DNA from: an uncultured Cohaesibacter sp.
Lineage (GTDB): Bacteria; Pseudomonadota; Alphaproteobacteria; Rhizobiales; Cohaesibacteraceae
Direction of reading: 5' to 3'
Length of the DNA stretch: 64,000 nt
NCBI RefSeq assembly: GCF_963682185.1
Contig: NZ_OY821667.1
Span: 4,229,501-4,293,500, forward strand
Below the pieces are notes generated by a model. The model was not told the DNA's origin. It searched no databases and worked only from the letters and a program-made list of their open reading frames with translations. Of this stretch, positions 48,690 to 58,482 are shown piece after piece. Each line of letters starts with the position of its first letter. Within the stretch, counting starts at the first letter, position 1. A program made the translations under genes and the position numbers.

Positions 48690-50301
48690 AAGTCTTGCAA
48701 TGGACGCAGTTGGCGGCGTTGATGACATAGCTCGGCTCATCGCCGCTTTCATCCCATTCATAAACCGCCGCCGGACAGAAGCGCTGGGAAAGACCGGCAT
48801 AGACATCATGCTCGGACCTTTTCTGCAGGGCCTCGTCGGCAACCACCAGATGGCAGGGCTGATCTTCCTCATGGTTGGCACCCGAGAGATAAACCGAACT
48901 CAGGCGATCAAAGGTGATCTCGCCATCCGGCTTGGGATAGTCGATTGGTTTGCACTGGGCTGCGGGCAGGGTGGCCTTCGCGTCCGTTTTGCCATGAGCC
49001 AGTGTGCCAAAGAATGAGAAGCCGAACAGTGTGTTGGTCCACATGTCGAGACCACCAAGGCCCACGCCGAGAAGCAGACCCAGTTTGGCCCAAAGCGGCT
49101 TGACGTTGCGCACCTTGAACAGATCCTTGCCAATCGGGCCCTTGCGCCAGCTTTCCTCGAAGGCGACAAGTTCGTCATTGGCGCGTCCTTCAATCAAGGC
49201 GTTAACAACGGCGTTGGCAGCAAATATGCCCGAATCCATGGCATTGTGAATGCCCTTGATGCGCGGAACATTGACGAAGCCCGCGGCACAACCGATCAGC
49301 GCTCCACCGGGGAAGGTAAGGCGCGGCACGGACTGATAGCCGCCTTCGGCAATGCAGCGGGCGCCATAGGAAAGCCGCTTGCCCCCTTCAAACAGCGGCT
49401 TAACCGTCGGATGGGTCTTGAAGCGCTGGAATTCTTCAAACGGGGAGAGATAGGGGTTCTTGTAGTTAAGATAGACCACAAGGCCTACGGCTACCTGATT
49501 GTCTTCCATATGATAAAGGAAGGAACCGCCGCCGGTGGAACTGTCCAGCGGCCAGCCGAAGCTATGCTCGATCAGACCTTCCTGATGCTTGGCCGGGTCG
49601 ACTTCCCAGATTTCCTTGATGCCAAGGCCGAATTTCGGCACATCGCAATCCTTGTCCAGCGCATATTTGCCAATCAACTGCTTGGCCAGCGACCCGCGCA
49701 CGCCTTCACTGATCAGCGTATATTTACCCAGAAGCTCCATGCCGCGCATGTAGGTGTCCTTGGGCTGGCCATCCTTGCCAAGGCCCATGTCGCCGGTGGC
49801 GACACCGCGCAACGCGCCCTTGTCGTCATAAAGCAATTCTGCGGCGGCAAAACCGGGATAGACTTCCACGCCCATCTCTTCGGCCTTTTCAGCCAGCCAG
49901 CGGCACAGATTGCCAAGAGAAATGATATAGTTGCCATGGTTATGCATCAGCGGCGGCATGATGAAGCCGGGAAGACCGATCGCGCCGGCAGGTCCGAGCA
50001 GGCGGAACTTGTCTTTCTTGACAGCCACGTTCACCGGGCAGCTTTCATCTTCTTTCCAGTCTGGGATAAGGCGGCTGAGCGCCACCGGATCAATCACTGC
50101 GCCGGAAAGAATATGCGCACCCACTTCCGAGCCCTTCTCCAGAACCACCACCGAGATATCTTCATTCTTCTCGGCCGCCTGTTGCTTGATGCGAATGGCG
50201 GCAGACAGCCCGGCAGGCCCTGCACCAACGATCACCACGTCGAATTCCATGCTTTCGCGTTCAGGAAGTTCGCTCACTTCAGTTCCGTTCGACTCTGTCA
50301 T
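48610..50301 (-). CDS. Electron transfer flavoprotein-ubiquinone oxidoreductase
   Basis: 563 residues. ETF-QO passes electrons from ETF to ubiquinone at the inner membrane. The FAD site VVIVGAGPAGLSAAIR is near residue 23, GALIGCAAGFVNVPRIKG forms the FAD/quinone region, and the C-terminal ferredoxin-like domain has CPAAVYEW and CVHCKTCDIKDPNG with the Cys ligands of the 4Fe-4S cluster. AAGGACC precedes the ATG. The extreme C-terminus, after the last Cys, is the part duplicated downstream. It lies divergent from the uracil-DNA glycosylase gene. Confidence 0.95.
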   Translation of the reverse strand: MTESNGTEVSELPERESMEFDVVIVGAGPAGLSAAIRIKQQAAEKNEDISVVVLEKGSEVGAHILSGAVIDPVALSRLIPDWKEDESCPVNVAVKKDKFRLLGPAGAIGLPGFIMPPLMHNHGNYIISLGNLCRWLAEKAEEMGVEVYPGFAAAELLYDDKGALRGVATGDMGLGKDGQPKDTYMRGMELLGKYTLISEGVRGSLAKQLIGKYALDKDCDVPKFGLGIKEIWEVDPAKHQEGLIEHSFGWPLDSSTGGGSFLYHMEDNQVAVGLVVYLNYKNPYLSPFEEFQRFKTHPTVKPLFEGGKRLSYGARCIAEGGYQSVPRLTFPGGALIGCAAGFVNVPRIKGIHNAMDSGIFAANAVVNALIEGRANDELVAFEESWRKGPIGKDLFKVRNVKPLWAKLGLLLGVGLGGLDMWTNTLFGFSFFGTLAHGKTDAKATLPAAQCKPIDYPKPDGEITFDRLSSVYLSGANHEEDQPCHLVVADEALQKRSEHDVYAGLSQRFCPAAVYEWDESGDEPSYVINAANCVHCKTCDIKDPNGNITWTVPEGGGGPTYPNM

Positions 50302-50404
50302 GTGAAGGTCCTTTTCATTATACGGTCGAAAGGCTTTCTATCGACACTTATCGCAGTTGGCCCTATAAGGAGTATCATTAGCGGAAAAAGAAGCCCGAAT
50401 CCAA

Positions 50405-51340
50405 GTGTTCAATATGCATAACGTGGTGACAACATCTCATGATCTGAAAGCCCTCCTCGACTGGTACGAGGCAATGGGCGTGGATTGTGCTGTTGATGCT
50501 GCACCGCAAGATCGCTTTGCTGAAAGCCTGCGACAGGCCCAAGCGCGCCAGAAAGCGCGACCAGCGCAGGATTCTCAGCAAAACCGGCCTTCCTCCCTTC
50601 AAAGTCCTTCCAATAGACCTACGCCAGCGGGTGCGGGCAATCAATCCCATCCTTCGTCCAATGCTGCGCCGCACAACGCGTCCGTAGCTGGAGCGCCTGG
50701 GGGCTTGCGCACCAATGCACAGGGGGGCGTAGAAAACGCAAGAGCATTGGCTCTGCAGGCCAGCAGTCTGGAACAATTGCGCCAGACACTGGCATCCTTT
50801 GAAGGCTGCAGTCTGAAATTCTCCGCGAAAAATCTTGTATTCGGAGATGGCAACCCCAATGCAGACGTCATGTTCATTGGCGAAGCGCCGGGGCGGGATG
50901 AGGATTTGCAAGGTGTGCCGTTTGTCGGTCGGGCAGGGCAACTGCTCGACAAGATGATGGCGGCGATCAATATGGACCGCAGCAATAGCTACATCACCAA
51001 TATCCTGCCATGGCGCCCGCCGGGTAACCGCAAGCCGAGCCTTGATGAACAGAACCTGATGCAGCCCTTCATTCATCGGCATATCGAACTGGTCAATCCC
51101 AAGATTCTGGTCTTTCTGGGGGGCACATCTGCCCAGCAATTGCTCGGCAGCAAGGATGGCATCATGCGTCTGCGTGGGCGCTGGCAGACTTATTCTATCG
51201 GCGGGCAGGACAAGCCAAAACGCGATATCCCCGCCATGCCCACTTTGCATCCGGCCTTCCTACTGCGCACCCCGGCGCAAAAGCGCGCAGCCTGGCAAGA
51301 TCTGCTGGAAGTGGTCGCAAAATTGGAATCGCTTCGCTGA
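50405..51340 (+). CDS. Family-4-like uracil-DNA glycosylase without iron-sulfur ligands
   Basis: 311 residues from GTG; an ATG three codons later is possible. Residues 1-125 are a low-complexity Pro/Gln/Ser/Ala-rich region. The catalytic domain has GEAPGRDED (motif A), [28 protein letters not shown] and HPAFLLR (motif B), the family-4 pattern. Family-4 enzymes normally hold a 4Fe-4S cluster with four Cys. This protein has only two Cys in all, at 28 and 135 (FEGCSLK), and the position expected to be Cys in the later pair reads [10 protein letters not shown]. It should excise uracil, but the cluster appears lost. Confidence 0.85.
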   Translation: MFNMHNVVTTSHDLKALLDWYEAMGVDCAVDAAPQDRFAESLRQAQARQKARPAQDSQQNRPSSLQSPSNRPTPAGAGNQSHPSSNAAPHNASVAGAPGGLRTNAQGGVENARALALQASSLEQLRQTLASFEGCSLKFSAKNLVFGDGNPNADVMFIGEAPGRDEDLQGVPFVGRAGQLLDKMMAAINMDRSNSYITNILPWRPPGNRKPSLDEQNLMQPFIHRHIELVNPKILVFLGGTSAQQLLGSKDGIMRLRGRWQTYSIGGQDKPKRDIPAMPTLHPAFLLRTPAQKRAAWQDLLEVVAKLESLR

Positions 51341-51418
51341 AGCATAATAGGTTCGATCTAGATTAGCTTTGTGCGCCTGTCACTTTGTTAGTAATGCACT
51401 CTGTGGTAGCATTCCAGA

Positions 51419-51664
51419 ATGTCTCTTGTTATTCGGCTACTAATTGTTTTTGTCGCTTTGGCCATTGTGCAAACGACGGCCCATGCCCAGAGCTGTACGC
51501 CGAAGAAAACTTGCACGCAGATGAAAAGCTGCAAAGAAGCGACCTATTTTCTAAAAGTGTGCGGTCACAAAGCACGAGATAGGGACAGGGATGGGATCCC
51601 GTGCGAAAAACTGTGCGGCAAAACCATGAAGCAATATAAGGAGAGATTGGCTGCAGGGAAGTGA
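51419..51664 (+). CDS. Small secreted excalibur-type calcium-binding protein
   Basis: 81 residues. An N-terminal signal peptide (LLIVFVALAIVQTTAHAQS) is followed by the excalibur core: paired Cys spaced as CTPKKTC and CKEATYFLKVC, then the calcium loop DRDRDGIPCEKLCG, an EF-hand-like DxDxDG that is characteristic of this domain. Such domains occur alone or fused to nucleases and bind calcium outside the cell; the exact role here is unknown. It ends in a strong bidirectional terminator. Confidence 0.8.
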   Translation: MSLVIRLLIVFVALAIVQTTAHAQSCTPKKTCTQMKSCKEATYFLKVCGHKARDRDRDGIPCEKLCGKTMKQYKERLAAGK

Positions 51665-51731
51665 TTGCGCCGCGCCGCTTTTTGGGCTTCGCACTCCTGT
51701 TTTACAATATCAGTGAGCTTGTTTGAGATAG

Positions 51732-51769
51732 AAAAAGGCCGTGTCGGAACGCTCCGGCACGGCCTTTTT
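51732..51769. terminator. Bidirectional terminator between excalibur gene and chemoreceptor
   Basis: AAAAAGGCCGTG on the left arm (from 51732) pairs with CACGGCCTTTTT (to 51769), continued inward by CGGA/TCCG. A and T runs flank both sides. Confidence 0.87.
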
Positions 51770-51792
51770 GTTTTTGTCTTTATGAAATGGCG

Positions 51793-53778
51793 TTACGCCG
51801 CAGCGACATCATCGAGGAACTGATTGACCAGCGTCTGCAATTCGTCGGTCTGTTGCAGCATCTCATGGGAAACGGTCAAGACATTCTGGGCCGAGTCCAA
51901 GTTGGCACTGGCAGCTTCTGCCACACTGCCGATATTCTCGGTAATGTTGGCTGCGCCAGCGGCAGCGCGCTGGACATTCTCACTGATATTTTCCGTTGCG
52001 CTGCCCTGTTCTTCGACGGCGGCTGCAATGGTGTTCGAGGTTGAGCCGACTTCGGTCATGGTCTGGGTGATGGCGCGGATGGCTTCGACCGCATCATTGG
52101 TTTCTGATTGAATGGCTGAAATCTGACCGGAAATTTCTTCGGTCGCCTTGCTGGTCTGGTTGGCCAGCTCTTTGACTTCAGCAGCCACAACGGCGAAGCC
52201 GCGGCCTGCTTCGCCAGCGCGAGCAGCCTCGATTGTGGCGTTCAGCGCAAGCAGATTGGTCTGCTCGGCAATATTCTGAATCATCGTCACCACTTCGCCA
52301 ACCTGTTGGGCCGCATTGGCCAGACTGGAGATCTTCTGATCGGCTGCCGTAGCAGTGCTGACGGCCTTCTGGATGACTGTTGAGGAGCTTTCGGTCTGGC
52401 GACCGATTTCGTTGATCGAAGCGGTGAGCTGTTCTGCTGCGGCAGCCACAGCTTGAAAATGCTCCTGAGCTTCATTGGAAGACCGTTCCACGGTGTCTGC
52501 CTGCGTCGAAGTCTGTGTGGAGTTTGCAGAAAGGGTGCTGGCGATTTCTTCCATGCCTTTGGTCTTGCTGGCAACAGCCTGCATCGCATGCTGGGCCAGA
52601 CCACGGAATTGCTCGATAAGCTCTTCCATGCGCTGCTGGCGACGCAGACGTTCTTCCTGTTCTTTCTCGGTGGTCGTTTTCAGACGCTCGCGCTCGATTG
52701 CATTCTGGCGGAAGACTTCCACGGCTTTCGCGATGTCACCAATTTCATTGCGCAGACCGGCATAAGGAATTTCAGACTGTCTGTCCCCTTCTGCCAGATT
52801 GTTCATGGAGCTGATGATATTGCGGATCGGTACCACGATGCTGCGGCCCAGGAAGAAGGCAAACAGGATGGTCAGAACAGCGGAGCCAAACAGGGTAGAA
52901 ATGAAGATCAGCGTGACCTGTTTATCGATCTGGCTCAGTTTCTGCTCGGCCTGTTCACTGCTTTTGTTAGCCAGCTCACGGATGGACGCGAACTTGAACG
53001 ACATGGTATTGTAGAGCGAATTCATTTCGGCAGCCATTCTGAAGAGGTCATTGTTGGCTGTCTGGATATTGCTGATCGTCTCGGTGTAGTTTGCAACATC
53101 CTTGGTAATGGACGAGCGCACGTCGGAAGACAACATCGCGGTCGACAGCGTGTTGTTCATTTCCTTCTGCTTGTCCTTCAGATCGGACAGGATGTCTGCC
53201 GCTCCGGTTTTCAGATAGTCTTTTTCCAGATGGCGCATCTCAAGCTGGAGCACGAGCAATTGCTGGTTTCGTGTGTTGCGAATGGTCTTGTCAACTTCTG
53301 ATGCGATTGTGTTCAGCTCACCACGCATGCCGCTATAATCGGAAAAGCCGATTTCTTTGGTCTTCTCAACAATCTTGTGAAAACTCTTCTGATCGTCTGC
53401 CAGGGCCTCTCTCAATTCTGCAACGGCTTGGCGTGTTGTGCCGAAACTATCGACTTCATCAATCTGGTTGAGCAATTCAAGGGCGTCCTCGTAAGCCAGA
53501 TCGAAGCGGACGGCAAATTTGCGATCATTCACGGTCTGGAAAGAACTGGCGTTGCTGCGCATGTTCAGAACCGACAGGTTGACCTGTTGCACAATATCCT
53601 TGATGGAATTGGCAACTTCCCCTTCCTTGATGGCTGCCGTACGCATGTTGGAGCCAAAATAGTTGGTCGTACCGAGGATTACGACGCCCAGCAAGCAAAC
53701 GACTGTCAGGGCAATAATGCGATGGGAAATTTTCAAAGACTGTGAAAATTTAAAAAACCGAGCGTACTTCTTAAACAT
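51793..53778 (-). CDS. Methyl-accepting chemotaxis protein with helical-bundle (HBM-like) sensor
   Basis: 661 residues. Membrane segments at about 21-42 and 292-316 enclose a 250-residue helical periplasmic domain with [21 protein letters not shown], the pattern of the helical bimodular HBM sensor, often a receptor for organic acids. HAMP follows, then the signalling domain with [19 protein letters not shown] (split here) and [18 protein letters not shown]. It differs from the two sCache receptors in this window. Its start region is AT-rich; the promoter is at about 53780-53950. Confidence 0.9.
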   Translation of the reverse strand: MFKKYARFFKFSQSLKISHRIIALTVVCLLGVVILGTTNYFGSNMRTAAIKEGEVANSIKDIVQQVNLSVLNMRSNASSFQTVNDRKFAVRFDLAYEDALELLNQIDEVDSFGTTRQAVAELREALADDQKSFHKIVEKTKEIGFSDYSGMRGELNTIASEVDKTIRNTRNQQLLVLQLEMRHLEKDYLKTGAADILSDLKDKQKEMNNTLSTAMLSSDVRSSITKDVANYTETISNIQTANNDLFRMAAEMNSLYNTMSFKFASIRELANKSSEQAEQKLSQIDKQVTLIFISTLFGSAVLTILFAFFLGRSIVVPIRNIISSMNNLAEGDRQSEIPYAGLRNEIGDIAKAVEVFRQNAIERERLKTTTEKEQEERLRRQQRMEELIEQFRGLAQHAMQAVASKTKGMEEIASTLSANSTQTSTQADTVERSSNEAQEHFQAVAAAAEQLTASINEIGRQTESSSTVIQKAVSTATAADQKISSLANAAQQVGEVVTMIQNIAEQTNLLALNATIEAARAGEAGRGFAVVAAEVKELANQTSKATEEISGQISAIQSETNDAVEAIRAITQTMTEVGSTSNTIAAAVEEQGSATENISENVQRAAAGAANITENIGSVAEAASANLDSAQNVLTVSHEMLQQTDELQTLVNQFLDDVAAA

Positions 53779-54171
53779 GGGAACACCGAACTATTGTGAA
53801 AATTCGAGAGACGTGGATCGGGTTGCATATTGTCAGAAGGATCTAAAAAAATAATTTACGACTTGAATAGGAATATTATAATGTATTCCCGTTTTGGGGC
53901 ATATTTGAAATATAATTCTTCTAGACTATTGTGAAAACTACAAATGGTTGTGTGTATCTTTGTTATAGTTGTATCACAAAGCCATTTTTGTCGCAGCGCT
54001 ACGAAAGCAAATTTTCACAATAGCGCCGAATTTTCCCACGCTTTGCACACTGTGTCATCTCTGGCAATTCGGTCAAAAGTAAAAAGGCGGGCCTTTATTG
54101 ACCCGCCTTACTCAAACTCGTTTTTGATGCCCAGCAAACTTTGATCGACAAGGCAAACCTTTAGAAAATGA
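53779..54171. promoter_or_regulatory. AT-rich region upstream of the chemoreceptor, downstream of sleB-like gene
   Basis: 393 bases with no gene. The left part, strongly AT-rich, should hold the chemoreceptor promoter on the minus strand. The right end carries the hydrolase terminator (54084-54109). Confidence 0.4.
54084..54109 (-). terminator. Terminator of the SleB-type hydrolase gene
   Basis: AAGGCGGG (54084-54091) pairs with CCCGCCTT (54102-54109), and on the minus strand a TTTTTACTTT tract follows. It lies 63 bases past the stop. Confidence 0.75.
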
Positions 54172-55830
54172 TCAGCTCCAGCCGCCGCCATAGGTCTTGT
54201 AGAAAATATGCAAGCCGATTTTCTTGCGTTTCTTCATGGTGCGCGCCCATTTGGGATGAACATAGGTGGCGTGATAGTGGGTGGAGGAACCAACGGATTT
54301 GAGCCAGACCTCTTCATTCACGACTTCACCAGCCAACTTCCAGGCAAGATCCCAGGCTTTCTTTGAGCGGACACGATCTGGAATGCCATCACAGGCAAAG
54401 GAGAACTGGCAGGCATTGCGCTTGTGCTGGTTCTGGTAAACCACACCGCAGATCGAATTCGGATAAGCCGGATTCTTAACCCGGTTCAAGACAACCTGAC
54501 CGACTGCAATCTGACCATCCTCCGGCTCGGAGCGACTTTCGAAATAAATTGCATTGGCAAGGCAGGTTTTCTGCTTTTTCGTGTAGGACGATTTCGGCAG
54601 TTTGTTCGTCACCCAAGCATGTTCGCCCCGGGCATCGATCTTGGCCTTCTTGCTGGAGAAGTTGAACCAGCTTGCCCAACGGGACTTTTTCTTCGTCTTG
54701 TCTTCCTTGTCATCATCGGCAAGCTTGGCCAGCTTCAGCTCGGCGCGACGTTCGCGGCTGAGAGCAAGGGTTGGGGGAATATCTTCCTCGGTCTCGGTTT
54801 CTGCCAATTGTTGCTCATGCTTTTCGGCATCCGCAACGATCGGGGAAATATCAAGCGGCTTGCTGACCTTCGCATTCCGATTGCTGTCATCGGATGAATC
54901 GCTAAAGGGAACGCGTATGCGAGGCAGGGCATCGATTGGTGCTATGGATGCAAGCACAGGTGCTTGGGTAGCACCTTCTTCGCCCTCATCTGTGGAGTCG
55001 AGATCGTCGATGGCATCTAGAACGGTGACCTGATTGTCTTCGCTGATTGCGCCCTTGCGCTGTTCGGTCAGAATGGCTTCGAACGGAGCTTGGGTGCTTT
55101 CCCCGCTTGGGGCGTAAGCCAGAGCCGTTGACCCCGTAACCATGGCGTCTGCTTCCGATAGAGATGGAGCGACGGCATCATTCTGTGCAACCATAATGGC
55201 AGGACCTGCCGAAATGGTTTCAGTTTTCAGGAACTGGCGTGCATCTGCCATCACCAGACGCAAATCGTCTGCCGGCGCAAAGACCAATTTAGGCAGAGCG
55301 TCGTTGCTCTCCTCGGCCATCGGGCTGGCCATATGCCAAACCGAGCCGGACCAGTTCATGGCAATGTCGCGTCGACCATGGGAAACCTTGAAAGGCTCAA
55401 ATGCCCAGCGGCGACGGCGATCCCCTTTGCCTTCATTATTGACGCTGAAAGATATTTCCAGATCGGAATATTTCGCTATCTGATAGGCTTCGCGTGTTTG
55501 CAGCAGTTTGTCTTTGCCGGAAGGCTCGGACATCTGAATATAGGTCCCCTTGTTGAATTGTCCCGCGGAGGTTAGGGCTTTGGGAACCGGAAGGGGAGCG
55601 GGCTGCGTGCTGGGTAATGTACTTGCCAGCTGGCGCGCCACATGCTGCTGAGGTTTGGTTGTTTGGGTGAATATCTCTCCGGTCCAGCCCTGCTCGCGCA
55701 GGTCAGCCAATGAGACGGCCGCAGATCTGTCCTCGTCGAGAGATTGAGTGAAAGAAAGGACCAGACAGGTGCTGATCATCAGACAGGTGGTCAGACCAAG
55801 GCTTTTCTGGCCCAGTAGGGATTTCGACAT
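54172..55830 (-). CDS. Cell wall hydrolase, SleB/Hydrolase_2 family, with long N-terminal linker
   Basis: About 552 residues from the ATG at 55830 (frame open to 55854). A signal-anchor (LGLTTCLMISTCLVLSFTQS) is near residues 11-30. Residues 60-410 are acidic and low in complexity, probably a disordered linker. The last 140 residues are the SleB-like catalytic domain: LANAIYFESRSEPEDGQ with catalytic Glu, GVVYQN, CQFSFACDG and HYHATYVHPKWA. Such enzymes cleave peptidoglycan as lytic transglycosylases. A structured gene-free region lies upstream on the same strand. Confidence 0.85.
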   Translation of the reverse strand: MSKSLLGQKSLGLTTCLMISTCLVLSFTQSLDEDRSAAVSLADLREQGWTGEIFTQTTKPQQHVARQLASTLPSTQPAPLPVPKALTSAGQFNKGTYIQMSEPSGKDKLLQTREAYQIAKYSDLEISFSVNNEGKGDRRRRWAFEPFKVSHGRRDIAMNWSGSVWHMASPMAEESNDALPKLVFAPADDLRLVMADARQFLKTETISAGPAIMVAQNDAVAPSLSEADAMVTGSTALAYAPSGESTQAPFEAILTEQRKGAISEDNQVTVLDAIDDLDSTDEGEEGATQAPVLASIAPIDALPRIRVPFSDSSDDSNRNAKVSKPLDISPIVADAEKHEQQLAETETEEDIPPTLALSRERRAELKLAKLADDDKEDKTKKKSRWASWFNFSSKKAKIDARGEHAWVTNKLPKSSYTKKQKTCLANAIYFESRSEPEDGQIAVGQVVLNRVKNPAYPNSICGVVYQNQHKRNACQFSFACDGIPDRVRSKKAWDLAWKLAGEVVNEEVWLKSVGSSTHYHATYVHPKWARTMKKRKKIGLHIFYKTYGGGWS

Positions 55831-56668
55831 TCTGTCACCAATTACACAACGCAACTATTACACTCTATCGCGTATCCCGTTGATACTCGCATACAGGACC
55901 GCGCACGCAGAACAACCGGCGAACTGACCGGTTCAAGAGAGAATAATGCACCATTAACCTTGAGAGAGCGTTAACGACACGCTCGACGATAAGGCTGCGG
56001 TAATATGTTAATGGGGCAAAGCTTGGGCAGGAAAAATTTTCTCTAGTAAATTTTACCAATATGGACGAACTGGCTACGGGAAAATGTGGAGGAGTGGCGC
56101 AAAATACAATTGTACTGCTCCGTAGAAGACCCAAGACCGTTCTGGTCGCGAATGCACATTTCTGGTTGTAACCATGATCGCTATCAAACGGGTAGCGGGG
56201 AAGATTACACTCTGGTGAGCATAAAAAAATGCCCGGAGCCCAATGAAGGGTCCGGGCAAGTAATACCTGTATATCTGCCCTTCCGTTTGGTTCAAACCAG
56301 CAAAGAACCGAAAACGTAGGAGGCGAATGTCAGAACAGTCCCCGCAGAATGTCCGCACTACACCTAGAGCCAAATAAGGTGACGCTCTCCTGAGCATACA
56401 TACAAGCAATCTAAATCTAACTGGAAATGAATATTAAATCACCCCAAAAGTGATGTTTTTCGCTTTTTAATTTATCCAATTTACCAAATGTCCAATAGGA
56501 AAAAGTTATGAATAGAAAAATTTTTTATTTGATCTGTCTCTTACATCAACAAACGCAAGTGTTCGTAGCAATTAGTTTATTAAAAATTGGGCATCTTTGT
56601 TTCATATCAATTATTCACGATACAGTTCATGTATGGAAGCGTTTCAGGTAATTTGTTATTGCAAACTT
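55831..56668. other. Large gene-free region with RNA-like structure
   Basis: 838 bases between sleB-like and meaB genes, both on the minus strand. The left 170 bases and the right 250 bases are AT-rich. The centre has a good minus-strand terminator (56223-56258), an upstream stem (56284-56316), a possible plus-strand terminator (56438-56460), and a 16-codon plus-strand frame after an AGGAGG. See the ncRNA candidate. Confidence 0.5.
56223..56395 (-). ncRNA. Candidate structured RNA or leader with intrinsic terminator
   Basis: On the minus strand a stem of GCGGA/TCTGC (about 56344-56356) is followed by a 10-bp stem with a 2-base bulge, CGTTT-GGTTC (56284-56293) with GAACC-GA-AAACG (56305-56316). 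The region ends in TGCCCGGA/TCCGGGCA (56251-56258 and 56230-56237) with seven T. A GGGCA just before the terminator (56276-56280) could pair with its 5' arm instead, an antiterminator-like option. It lies about 390 bases upstream of the SleB-type gene. No known RNA family is recognised; the 5' end is a guess. Confidence 0.35.
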
Positions 56669-57649
56669 TTATTTGGTGCTGATTGTCTCTGTAAGCCGTC
56701 GCTCCAATTCTTTGGTGACGATGTGATCGGCCATGAATGGCCCACCCGCCTGCATGATTTCTGCAGCTGGATTGATTTGGGCCAATCCGATTTCTCCGAA
56801 CTTTCTTCTTATGCGATCCAGTAGCCAAACGGTCGCCTGATCATGGCGAATTGACATCAATTGTGCGCTTTCCAGCAAACTGCCATGATGATCGTCGATT
56901 GCTTCTATAAGTTGTTGTAACCCTGTATCGTCCATGGCCGACACCAACAAGACCGGTACGGACCAGCCTCTGTGCTTGCGCATGGTGAGCGAAAGGGCTC
57001 CCTCCACATCGGCCTTGGCTCGTCTTGCCAGATGACCGACATCTGCTTTGGTAACGACTATGATGTCCGGAAGTTCCATGATGCCCGCTTTCATGAATTG
57101 CAGGCTGTCGCCCGAACCGGGCTGAATGCAGAGCACCACGCTATCGGTGGAAAAGGCGATGTCTGATTCTGATTGCCCGATCCCCACAGTTTCCACAAGC
57201 ACCCGGTCAAACAGCGCTCGCATCAGCACAATGGCCGCCACAGCGTCATGAGAAAGGCCGCCCAGCCGGTCGCGCGCTGCCATTGAGCGGACGAAGACAT
57301 CTTTGTCGGATGGGTCTGTATCCAGACGCGTCCGGTCTCCAAGCAATGCCCCAAGGGAGAAGCGGGAGGAGGGGTCGACGGCCACGATGCCCACGCGCTC
57401 GCCTCTTGCCCGCCAATAACGGATGAGGCTTCTGGTCAATGTGGATTTGCCTACGCCTGGTGGCCCCGTAAGTCCCACGACATGCGCCTGTGCATTACGG
57501 GTTGCCTCATCGAGCAGCCTTGCGATGGCCTCATTACCCGCTTCAGATTCCAAGGCGCTGAGCGCCCGCGCCAAGGCACGCTTGCCTCCCTCGCGGATGG
57601 CCGAAAGGGAAAGGGGAGATGTCTGGTTCGAGCTGGACTGGTTGCGCAT
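56669..57649 (-). CDS. meaB: Methylmalonyl-CoA mutase-associated GTPase MeaB
   Basis: 326 residues of the MeaB/ArgK G3E GTPase family. The P-loop GPPGVGKSTLTRSL is near 60-73, followed by VAVDPSSRFSLGALLGDRTRL, the switch region VETVGIGQSE and the base motif VVTKAD. MeaB protects and reloads methylmalonyl-CoA mutase with its B12 cofactor. The mutase genes are not in this window. The C-terminus LTETISTK ends in the AT-rich region. It is transcribed away from the lysE gene that lies upstream on the same strand, with a 194-base gap. Confidence 0.92.
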   Translation of the reverse strand: MRNQSSSNQTSPLSLSAIREGGKRALARALSALESEAGNEAIARLLDEATRNAQAHVVGLTGPPGVGKSTLTRSLIRYWRARGERVGIVAVDPSSRFSLGALLGDRTRLDTDPSDKDVFVRSMAARDRLGGLSHDAVAAIVLMRALFDRVLVETVGIGQSESDIAFSTDSVVLCIQPGSGDSLQFMKAGIMELPDIIVVTKADVGHLARRAKADVEGALSLTMRKHRGWSVPVLLVSAMDDTGLQQLIEAIDDHHGSLLESAQLMSIRHDQATVWLLDRIRRKFGEIGLAQINPAAEIMQAGGPFMADHIVTKELERRLTETISTK

Positions 57650-57843
57650 GGGGCTCCGTTGATGATTTTAGCGTTCCATATCGCTTAGCATACGCACGCG
57701 ATGTCGCCAGACAGACGATAGACTTAGGCGGGAAGGCTAGGAGAATTCAACACAACAGAAAGAGGGCCAGAAGCGAAAGCGCCAAGGCTAAAGACACGGA
57801 AGACCCGGAGGCGCCAACGCCCGCTTCAGAACAGACAGCCCCT

Positions 57844-58482
57844 TCAGAAGAGAATGTGTGCTGCCTGCCAGATGAGGCGCGCCCCCCAAAGGGAGAGAAT
57901 GCCTCCGGAAATGAAATCAACTGCCTGCATGAAGCGGTCCGGCACCCTTTCGCGCACCAGCGCCGTCAATCCGACAAGGATGCACCACCACAGCGCCGAC
58001 CCGCAGAAAACTCCGAAGACCAGCCAGAAAGCCGCATCGGGGCCACTCTCGGCTCCCTTGGAAAGCCCCGAGATCATGCCAATGAAAGCGATGATGGTTG
58101 CCGGGTTGGAAAGCGTCAGCAGAAAGGTCGTTGCATAAGCCTTGAGCGGTGCGTGCACGGAAGGGGCAGCAGCCGGATCATGAGGCTGGGCCTCAAAGCC
58201 GCGCCGAAAGGTAGTCACTCCCAGATAAAGGATCAACAGTCCACCGGCCAGCCGCATCCAGTCACCGTGACTGACCAGCAGGCCTGACACGGCAAGCCCG
58301 GTGGCCGCGAGAATACCATATAAACCGTCAGCAGTTGCCGCGCCCATGCCGGTGGCAAGTCCCATCAATCGCCCCTCGCGCAAGGTGCGACGGATGCATA
58401 ACAGTCCGATCGGGCCAACGGGTGCCGCTATGGCAAGGCCAATCACAATCCCCTGAAGATAAACGCTGCTCATCATGATCAT
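57844..58482 (-). CDS. LysE family amino-acid translocator
   Basis: About 212 residues; three ATG triplets at 58482, 58476 and 58473 make the exact start uncertain, and no good ribosome-binding site is seen. The family signature GLAIAAPVGPIGLLCIRRTLREGR near the N-terminus and GLATGMGAATADGLYG follow, with six membrane segments in all. LysE/RhtB proteins export amino acids such as lysine, arginine or homoserine. A terminator-type hairpin with a TTTTT tract ends nine bases before the first ATG, which is unusual for a coding leader (see findings). Confidence 0.88.
   Translation of the reverse strand: MIMMSSVYLQGIVIGLAIAAPVGPIGLLCIRRTLREGRLMGLATGMGAATADGLYGILAATGLAVSGLLVSHGDWMRLAGGLLILYLGVTTFRRGFEAQPHDPAAAPSVHAPLKAYATTFLLTLSNPATIIAFIGMISGLSKGAESGPDAAFWLVFGVFCGSALWWCILVGLTALVRERVPDRFMQAVDFISGGILSLWGARLIWQAAHILF

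Noticed and set aside
49246-50421. Plus-strand open frame (391 codons) opposite ETF-QO
   Set aside because: It is antisense to a clear gene and shows no family signature.
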